From Chromatiales bacterium (lineage in GTDB: Bacteria; Pseudomonadota; Gammaproteobacteria; SZUA-152), in the NCBI GenBank assembly GCA_026982475.1, contig JALSHB010000177.1, positions 1 through 48,582 on the forward strand: 48,582 nucleotides of DNA, given 5' to 3'. The notes under the pieces were generated by a model. The model did not search any database. It was given only the letters and a program-made list of their open reading frames with translations, and was not told the DNA's origin. The first letter of the stretch is position 1, and the number at the start of each line of letters is the position of its first letter. Both the position numbers and the translations under genes were made by a program. Positions 42,468 through 48,582 of the stretch are shown in pieces.

Positions 42468-43148
42468 ATGACGCGTGAGCGCTACCTGACAGCGAAACAG
42501 GCCCGCGAATTCTACAACCGCATGGGCAGGCGCCAGGACTGGCAGCGCTTCTACGAGGGCCGCGCCATCGACGCCTTGCTGCAACACGGCGGATTTGCAC
42601 AGGCCACGGCGGTGTTCGAACTGGGCTGCGGCACCGGCGCCCTGGCGGAGGAATTGCTCAGCCATCACTTGCCGCCGCAGGCGACCTATACCGCCGTGGA
42701 CATCAGCCCGGTGATGGTGTCGCTGACGCGCCGGCGTCTGCGGCCATTCGGCGAGCGGGTGCGGGTGTTCGAGAGCGACGGAACCTTCGACTTTTCCCGT
42801 TATGCCGAGCGCTGCGATCGTTTCGTCGCGGTCTATGTGCTGGATCTGCTGTCGCCCGAGGCCATTCAGCAGGTGCTGGATCAGGCGCACGCCATGCTGG
42901 ATCGGCAGGGCAAGCTATGTCTGGTTACACTGAGCGAAGGCTGCACACCGTTGTCGCGCGCCGTTATTCGCCTGTGGCGGGGCGCAAGGCGCATCAGTCC
43001 CCTGCTGGTCGGTGGCTGCCGTCCTTTGCGGCTGGCGCCTTGTCTGTCCCCGGAACGCTGGCGCATCGACGTTGACCAGACCCTCAGCGCCGCGGCGGTG
43101 CCCTCGGAGATCGTCGTGGCAAGCCCAACGGACGAGGCAGGGGCGTAG
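42468..43148 (+). CDS. Class I SAM-dependent methyltransferase
   Basis: VFELGCGTGALAEELLSHHL, TAVDISPVMVSLTRRRL. Confidence 0.85.
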   Translation: MTRERYLTAKQAREFYNRMGRRQDWQRFYEGRAIDALLQHGGFAQATAVFELGCGTGALAEELLSHHLPPQATYTAVDISPVMVSLTRRRLRPFGERVRVFESDGTFDFSRYAERCDRFVAVYVLDLLSPEAIQQVLDQAHAMLDRQGKLCLVTLSEGCTPLSRAVIRLWRGARRISPLLVGGCRPLRLAPCLSPERWRIDVDQTLSAAAVPSEIVVASPTDEAGA

Positions 43149-43151
43149 CCG

Positions 43152-43565
43152 TCAGAAGTACATGCCCGGCGGCCCGCCGCGAACCATGATCCAGTGCACC
43201 TCACCCATCATCATCCAGCTCATGAGGATGAAGCCGATGATGCCCAGCAGCGCCATCACCAGCGCCGCCAGCAGGGCGCTGCCGAAATTGTCGATCTCGA
43301 AATCCTTCACCATCGCCGCGGTCAGCCACAGGGTGAAGGCGTTGATGACCAGGGCGAACAGGCCGAAGGTGAGCACCGTCAGCGGCAGGGTCAGTATCCA
43401 CAGCAGCGGGCGGATGAAGGCATTGACCAGGCCCAGCACCAGGGCCGCCCACAACAGGCCACCCGTGGAGTGCGCGCGCACCCCCGGCACGATGCGGGTG
43501 ACGATCCATAGTCCCGCCGCCGTGACCAGCCAGATGAAGAGAAGGCCTGTCAGCATGGGTTTCAC
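43152..43565 (-). CDS. Phage-holin-family (PF04020-like) 4-TM membrane protein
   Basis: IVPGVRAHSTGGLLWAALVLGLVNAFIRPLLWILTLPLTVLTFGLFALVINAFTLWLTA. Confidence 0.8.
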   Translation of the reverse strand: MKPMLTGLLFIWLVTAAGLWIVTRIVPGVRAHSTGGLLWAALVLGLVNAFIRPLLWILTLPLTVLTFGLFALVINAFTLWLTAAMVKDFEIDNFGSALLAALVMALLGIIGFILMSWMMMGEVHWIMVRGGPPGMYF

Positions 43566-43598
43566 TCCTGGTTTGCGATGTGATTTTTTCCAGTCGCC

Positions 43599-43668
43599 AG
43601 TGTAGCCGCAGACGGCACGACGCTGTGCAACCTGGGTTACAGATGCCGGCCGCGCGCGGTGCTAGTGT
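43599..43668. promoter_or_regulatory. Divergent class II-type promoter pair sharing one dyad TGCAACCTGGGTTACA (43626-43641)
   Basis: Plus: N21 then TAGTGT (43663-43668). Minus: N21 then TACACT (43604-43599). Confidence 0.55.
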
Positions 43669-43697
43669 GCTCAGGGTTCGATGCCGGAGACAAAAGG

Positions 43698-43967
43698 ATG
43701 GAGGTGGCCGTGGCGCGTTACGATTTTTCCGCGGACGCGCGTGCGCAAATTGGCGGGCACGAGCATGGCCTGCTGAAGATCGTCTACACCAAGGCGGAGC
43801 ACAAGGTGGTGGGCGTTCATGTGCTGATGGAAGGTGCCTCCGACCTGATGGGCGAGGCGGCCCTGCTGGTGCGCCACGGCCTGCCGCTGGAGGCCATCGC
43901 CGTGGCCATCCACCCTCACCCGACATTGACCGAGTCCTTTGCACAGGCCGCGTGCATGAACCACTAG
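43698..43967 (+). pseudogene. C-terminal fragment of a dihydrolipoamide dehydrogenase / transhydrogenase-like flavoprotein
   Basis: VARYDFSADARAQIGGHEHGLLKIVYTKAEHKVVGVHVLMEGASDLMGEAALLVRHGLPLEAIAVAIHPHPTLTESFAQAA = Pyr_redox dimerisation domain only. Confidence 0.75.
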
Positions 43968-44254
43968 TGCTCTTTCAAGGTAATAACACGGATTCAGTTG
44001 GTCTGTCAGCGTTCAGGGCAAGGCGCGCCTCGCAGCGAATGGCCTTAGTCCTTTGCAAGAGGCGCACCAACAGTAGGCGCTTTAGGCGACGCGGCCATGG
44101 ACGCTGACAGGCCAACCCTTCGGGCGCTCCTGTGGTGTCCCGCGCCCACGTTGCAGTGCTTGACAAGGGGAACAGCCATTGCCTGCGCACTGCGCCTTGC
44201 CGCGAAACACCACAGGAACGCTGAGTCCGTGTTATTACCTTGAAAGAGCACTAG
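43964..44254. mobile_element. MITE-like/foldback element with 34-bp terminal inverted repeats
   Basis: CTAGTGCTCTTTCAAGGTAATAACACGGATTCAG ... CTGAGTCCGTGTTATTACCTTGAAAGAGCACTAG (1 mismatch); subterminal regions also inverted-similar; no transposase. Confidence 0.85.
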
Positions 44255-44299
44255 CAAGCCCCATGATGAAGAGCTAACTGAAAAAAGGAGACGTTTGCC

Positions 44300-45325
44300 A
44301 TGACGACGCAACAGCAACTCCAGGCCACCATCGAACAGATGGTGCAGACGGGCAAGGGCATTCTCGCCGCCGATGAAAGCCTGCCCACCATCGCCAAGCG
44401 TTTCGCCCTCATCGGCGTCGAATCGACACAGGAGAACCGCCGTGCCTGGCGCGCCCTGTTGTTCACCGCGCCGGGCATCGAGGATTACATCAGTGGCGTG
44501 ATCGAGTTCGAGGAGACCCTGAGCCAGACCACCGACGACGGCACGCCACTGCCCGAGGTGTTGGCGCGGCGTGGCATCGTCCCCGGCGTCAAGGTGGACA
44601 AGGGCAAGGGGCCGCTGGCCCTGTCGCCGGGTGATCTCATTACTTATGGTCTCGATGGCCTGGCGGAACGATTGCAACAATACAAGCAGCAGGGTGCGCG
44701 CTTTGCCAAGTGGCGCGAGGTCTATCCCATCGGCAGGCACAACCCCTCGTCGCTGGGCATCACTGCCAATGCCGAGATGCTGGCGCGCTATGCGGCGGTC
44801 TGCCAGGAACAGGGCATCGTGCCCATCGTCGAGCCGGAGGTGTTGATGGATGGCGACCACAGCCTGGCCCGTTGCGCCGAGGTGACCGAGGCGGTGCAAA
44901 AGGAAATCTTTCATGCCCTGCACCGCCACCATGTCACGCTCGAACACATGGTGCTCAAGCCCAACATGGTGCTGCCAGGGAAGGACTGCCCGCAACAGGC
45001 CAGCGCCGAAGAGGTCGCCGCGGCCACGGTGCGGGTGCTGCGCCGCTGTGTGCCGGCGGCGGTGCCGAGCATCAATTTTCTCTCCGGCGGCCTGAGCCCG
45101 GCGCAGGCCACGGCCAATCTCAACGCCATCAATGCCGGTTTCCCCCTTGAACCCTGGCTGCTGTCGTTTTCCTATGGCCGGGCGCTGCAGCAGCCGGTGC
45201 TGCAGGCCTGGCGGGGCAGGGCGGAGAATGTGCCGGCGGCGCAGCGGGCGTTGCTCAAGCGCGCGCGGCTCAATGGCGCGGCGCAGCGGGGGGAGTACCA
45301 GGCGTCCATGGAGGAAGATGACTGA
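44300..45325 (+). CDS. Fructose-bisphosphate aldolase class I
   Basis: MVQTGKGILAADESLPTIAKRFALIGVESTQENRRAWRALLFTAPGIEDYISGVI; LEHMVLKPNMVLPGKD; INFLSGGLSPAQATANLNAIN. Confidence 0.95.
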   Translation: MTTQQQLQATIEQMVQTGKGILAADESLPTIAKRFALIGVESTQENRRAWRALLFTAPGIEDYISGVIEFEETLSQTTDDGTPLPEVLARRGIVPGVKVDKGKGPLALSPGDLITYGLDGLAERLQQYKQQGARFAKWREVYPIGRHNPSSLGITANAEMLARYAAVCQEQGIVPIVEPEVLMDGDHSLARCAEVTEAVQKEIFHALHRHHVTLEHMVLKPNMVLPGKDCPQQASAEEVAAATVRVLRRCVPAAVPSINFLSGGLSPAQATANLNAINAGFPLEPWLLSFSYGRALQQPVLQAWRGRAENVPAAQRALLKRARLNGAAQRGEYQASMEEDD

Positions 45326-45337
45326 TGGGCGAGCTGC

Positions 45338-45499
45338 CGATGGGACCAGGCCGAGCTGCTGGCCTGGCACGGGAAAACGGGCAATCCGCCACGCACCATC
45401 CTGATCCACGGTGAAAAGGGCGCGATGGCGCACTTCGCCGCTCTGCTCGACGACACCCGGGTGGAGATGCCGGCCAATGGTGAGCAGATTGCCCTTTGA
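45338..45499 (+). pseudogene. C-terminal fragment resembling an RNA-processing metallo-beta-lactamase-fold exonuclease
   Basis: In-frame RWDQAELLAWHGKTGNPPRTILIHGEKGAMAHFAALLDDTRVEMPANGEQIAL*; not a listed ORF because no start codon. Confidence 0.6.
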
Positions 45500-45526
45500 T
45501 CTTGCCGAAAAACCGACGGGCGCCCG

Positions 45527-46336
45527 ATGACGCCGTGCCAGGGGGGGGCGAAGCGGCCCACGCGGACCCTGCTGGCCGGTTTCTTTACCGGCTTCGGGGG
45601 CGGCCTGGCCAGTCTCGGCGGCGGCACCCTGCTGATCCCCCTGCTGACCGACTGGCTGGGGCTGAGCCAGCACGAGGCGCGGGGCACGGCCATGGTGATC
45701 GCCGGCTTTACCGCCATCAGCGGTGCGCTGGGCTATGGTCTGCATGCCAGTGTGCAGTGGGACACCCTGCTATGGACCGGCATTCCCGCCCTGATCTGTG
45801 CCCCGCTGGCGGCGCGGTTGTCGGTCAACTGGCCAGAGTCGACCCTGCGCCGGCTGTTCGCCGTTGTGCTGCTGCTGGGCGCCGTGGCGCTGGTTCTGCG
45901 CGGCAGTGAGCCGGCCAGCGGCTTTGCCAGTGGCTGGCCCGATCTCTGGCTGGTGCTGGTGGGCGTGATTGCCGGTGTGGTCGCGGGGGTGGTGGGCATC
46001 AGCGGTGGGCCGGTGCTTGCACCCCTGTTCGTGCTTGGTCTGGGCATGCCCCAGCAGATGGCGCAAGGCTCTTCACTGACCGCCCGTCTGCCAGCCATCG
46101 CCAGCAGCATCTGGGAGAACCAGCGTGAAGGCCTGATCTGCTGGCGTCTCGTGCCGCTGCTGGGGCTGGGCGATGTGGCCGGTACCCTGATGGGTACGCA
46201 GCTGGCCCTGTGGCTGCCCGAACATCAGTTGCGCTATGCCTTTGCCCTGCTGCTGGTGGTATTGGCCGTGCACGAGCTGGCCGGTCGGCCGGCCCAGCCC
46301 GGTGTCGCTCACCGCCCCCACGGCACCTATCCCTGA
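45527..46336 (+). CDS. Sulfite exporter TauE/SafE (TSUP) family membrane protein
   Basis: FTGFGGGLASLGGGTLLIPLLTDWLGLSQHEARGTAMVIAGFTAISGA; IAGVVAGVVGISGGPVLAPLFVLGLGMPQQMAQGSSL. Confidence 0.85.
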   Translation: MTPCQGGAKRPTRTLLAGFFTGFGGGLASLGGGTLLIPLLTDWLGLSQHEARGTAMVIAGFTAISGALGYGLHASVQWDTLLWTGIPALICAPLAARLSVNWPESTLRRLFAVVLLLGAVALVLRGSEPASGFASGWPDLWLVLVGVIAGVVAGVVGISGGPVLAPLFVLGLGMPQQMAQGSSLTARLPAIASSIWENQREGLICWRLVPLLGLGDVAGTLMGTQLALWLPEHQLRYAFALLLVVLAVHELAGRPAQPGVAHRPHGTYP

Positions 46337-46456
46337 GGCCTCGTCAACGACCATTCTGGTGTGACAGGTGGTGGCACAAATTGCGCTGTGGTTGTCCCTG
46401 TGTGCTTCATTGTGTGAGGGTCAGGCGGGCTGTCGCGTATTTCTTTCGCGCTGAAC

Positions 46457-46699
46457 TCACGGCTTTGGCCGGGCGTTGTCCCCGCCAGGGCGTGGTGGCC
46501 CCGGCTCATCCTTCACGTCTCCTTGCGAGGATGGCGGGGCCGCCGAGTCCGTCCCGGATTCCAGCGCCAGCAACCGCGCATCGATGTCGGCCATCAACTG
46601 TTGATAGGCCTCCATGCCGATCATGCCGCGGCGCCAGGTTTCCAGGACCCGGGATTTCTCGAATTGCAGCATGCGCCGACGGCTGGGTGGTCTTGCCAT
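46457..46699 (-). CDS. Small hypothetical protein (charged helical, resembles a transporter C-terminal tail)
   Basis: MARPPSRRRMLQFEKSRVLETWRRGMIGMEAYQQLMADIDARLLALESG; could be an independent small ORF or a fragment. Confidence 0.45.
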   Translation of the reverse strand: MARPPSRRRMLQFEKSRVLETWRRGMIGMEAYQQLMADIDARLLALESGTDSAAPPSSQGDVKDEPGPPRPGGDNARPKP

Positions 46700-46760
46700 G
46701 GGCACTATCTCAGGTTATGGGATGTGTCGGCTCCCTGCGCTTGCCCAGGGATCCTCGGCA

Positions 46761-47084
46761 TCAGTCATGAATGACGATACGCCGGGTTTCCGTCTCGATG
46801 TCCACCACCTGAGCGGCCTCATGGGCGGCTTTCGCCAGTTCCGCCAGCGCCGTTTCGTCATTTGCCCGGGCCAGGGCCTTGAGGGTGTCTTCGGCGTGGC
46901 AGTCGATGTGCTGACCGGCAAACTTGCCGGGCTTGCAGCCGCAGGCGGGGGCATCGATGGCCATGTCGAAATCCACCGGCATTTGCAGGATTACCGGCTC
47001 GGCGTGGCGCACCTGCGCGAGGGCCTTCTTGGCCGTGATCGGGCCTTGCCAGTCGAGGGCCGGCATGTTGCTGTAGTCGCGCAT
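46761..47084 (-). CDS. Hypothetical protein with cysteine cluster
   Basis: MRDYSNMPALDWQGPITAKKALAQVRHAEPVILQMPVDFDMAIDAPACGCKPG; AAGGAG SD 8 nt upstream of the ATG at 47084. Confidence 0.65.
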   Translation of the reverse strand: MRDYSNMPALDWQGPITAKKALAQVRHAEPVILQMPVDFDMAIDAPACGCKPGKFAGQHIDCHAEDTLKALARANDETALAELAKAAHEAAQVVDIETETRRIVIHD

Positions 47085-47136
47085 GATGATTCTCCTTGTG
47101 TTGGCGGGTATGGCGGGGTGTTGGAGGATGCGGTCC

Positions 47137-47207
47137 ATTGTATCCCGGTCAATTCTTCATGGAGTGCAACCTAAGTTACTGACGCCGGTGGTTCCTTGTC
47201 CTATGGT
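47137..47207. promoter_or_regulatory. Divergent class II-type promoter pair sharing dyad TGCAACCTAAGTTACT (47165-47180)
   Basis: Plus: N21 then TATGGT (47202-47207). Minus: N22 then TACAAT (47142-47137). Confidence 0.55.
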
Positions 47208-47285
47208 TCGATTATTGTTGGTCCGCACGGGAGTTCAGTACAGGGGAAAGGCCGATCGATAAAACGGGCACAAAGGAGGCAGGCT

Positions 47286-48341
47286 ATGGAATCGGATGCA
47301 TTGAAGAAGATGCTGCGCGACATACTGCTGGCGCGGGCCTTCGAAGAGCGGGCGGCGCAGGAATACGCACAGGGCAACATCGCCGGCTTTCTGCATCTCT
47401 ATCCGGGCGAGGAGGCGGTGGGCGTCGGTGTGCTGCATGCGGCGGAACCGGCGGACTATGTCGTTTCCACCTACCGTGAACACGTCCACGCCTTGGTGCG
47501 CGGCGTGCCGGCGCGGGTGGTGATGGCCGAGCTGTTCGGGCGCAAGACCGGCTGCAGCGGCGGCATGGGTGGCTCCATGCACCTGTTCGACCGCGAACGC
47601 CGCTTCATGGGCGGCTATGCCATCGTCGGCGAAACCTTCCCCGTCGCCACCGGTATCGGTTACGCCATCGCCATGCGCGAACTCCCGGAGGCGGTGATCT
47701 GCTTCTTCGGCGACGGCGCCGTCAACCAGGGCACCTTCCACGAAAGCCTCAACATGGCGGCGTTGTGGAAACTGCCGGTGCTGTTCGTGTGCGAGAACAA
47801 CCATTACCAGATAGGCACCGAGATCCATCGTCACTCGGCAGTGGCCGAGGTCTACAAGCGCGCCTGTGGCTATCGCATCCCGGCGCGCCGGGTCAACGGC
47901 ATGGACGTGCTGGCCGTGCATCGGGCCACCGCAGAGGCCCTGAGGCAGGTCCGCGCCGGCAACGGTCCACAGTTTCTCGAATGCGAGACCTACCGTTTTC
48001 GTGGCCATTCCATGGCCGATCCCGGCAGCTATCGCCCCAAGGTGGAATTGCAGGCCTTCGAAAAAGGCGAGGATCCGGTAAAGATCGCCATTGCCGAGAC
48101 CGTGGCCACCTATCCCTCGGCAGAGCAGATTGCGGCTGTGGGCAGCGATAATATCGACAACCTGATGGGTAGCCTGCACAGCGGCGGACACTTTCCGCCC
48201 GAGCATCTCGATGCCATGCAGGCGGCAATCGCCGCCGAGGTGGAGGAGGCCGTGCGTTTCGCCAGCGACAGCCCCGAACCGACCCTGGCCGATGCCGAGG
48301 CGGCCCTGGACTGCAACCGTCACGGGGAGGTGCTGATCTGA
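47286..48341 (+). CDS. pdhA: Pyruvate (or acetoin) dehydrogenase E1 component alpha subunit
   Basis: [81 protein letters not shown]. Confidence 0.93.
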   Translation: MESDALKKMLRDILLARAFEERAAQEYAQGNIAGFLHLYPGEEAVGVGVLHAAEPADYVVSTYREHVHALVRGVPARVVMAELFGRKTGCSGGMGGSMHLFDRERRFMGGYAIVGETFPVATGIGYAIAMRELPEAVICFFGDGAVNQGTFHESLNMAALWKLPVLFVCENNHYQIGTEIHRHSAVAEVYKRACGYRIPARRVNGMDVLAVHRATAEALRQVRAGNGPQFLECETYRFRGHSMADPGSYRPKVELQAFEKGEDPVKIAIAETVATYPSAEQIAAVGSDNIDNLMGSLHSGGHFPPEHLDAMQAAIAAEVEEAVRFASDSPEPTLADAEAALDCNRHGEVLI

Positions 48342-48582
48342 TGACGACGCCAATTCATTACTGGCAGGCGCTCAATCGCGCCCTCGACATCGAGCTGGCC
48401 GCGGACGACTCTGTCATCGTGCTGGGTGAAGACGTGGGACTCTACGGCGGCAGTTACCGTGTTACCGAAGGGCTGTATGCCAAGTATGGTGAGTGGCGGT
48501 TGCGCGATACGCCCATTTCCGAGGGCAGCTTCACCGGCCTCGGTGTCGGCGCGGCGCTGGTCGGCCTGCGCCCGGTGGTGGA
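48341..48582 (+). CDS. pdhB: Pyruvate (or acetoin) dehydrogenase E1 component beta subunit, truncated by window end
   Basis: Start overlaps the pdhA stop (ATGA); [50 protein letters not shown]. Confidence 0.9.
   Translation, partial: MTTPIHYWQALNRALDIELAADDSVIVLGEDVGLYGGSYRVTEGLYAKYGEWRLRDTPISEGSFTGLGVGAALVGLRPVV

Overview
This is a high-GC, gammaproteobacterial-looking chromosomal window. It splits into three parts. (1) A housekeeping backbone, about 0.3-21 kb: hrpA bracketed by copies of a roughly 300-bp palindromic repeat; a PilZ protein; a lytic transglycosylase; yceI; a STAS + REC-SpoIIE-HATPase partner-switching module; a rhodanese; then thrS-infC-rpmI-rplT-pheS-pheT-ihfA-merR and tRNA-Pro(GGG). 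infC appears to start at a non-canonical ATC. (2) A transport and envelope block on the minus strand, about 21.3-34.6 kb: an APC permease / P3A-type H+-ATPase / PstS-like operon, a DUF1566-like lipoprotein, and a complete MoxR-DUF58-DUF4381-BatA-BatB/C-BatD operon. (3) A stress and carbon-metabolism accessory region, about 34.6-48.6 kb, running off the window: a response-regulator/YfdX chimera, FtsH, two tandem Crp/Fnr paralogs (the second broken), a general-stress-like membrane protein, a SpoIIAA/STAS-like protein, alpha-glucan phosphorylase, a methyltransferase, a holin-like protein, a class I aldolase, a TSUP transporter and pyruvate dehydrogenase E1 alpha/beta. Several gene fragments and a 291-bp MITE-like element lie among these genes. 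The most notable signal in region 3 is a recurring 16-bp dyad, consensus about TGYAACCYRRGTTACA, placed 21-22 nt upstream of -10-like hexamers. That is the geometry of Crp/Fnr class II promoters (dyad centre about -41.5). At two loci the dyad is shared by divergent promoters. This suggests an island-specific regulon controlled by the locally encoded Crp/Fnr protein. All calls come from reading the sequence and the ORF track; no database search was run.
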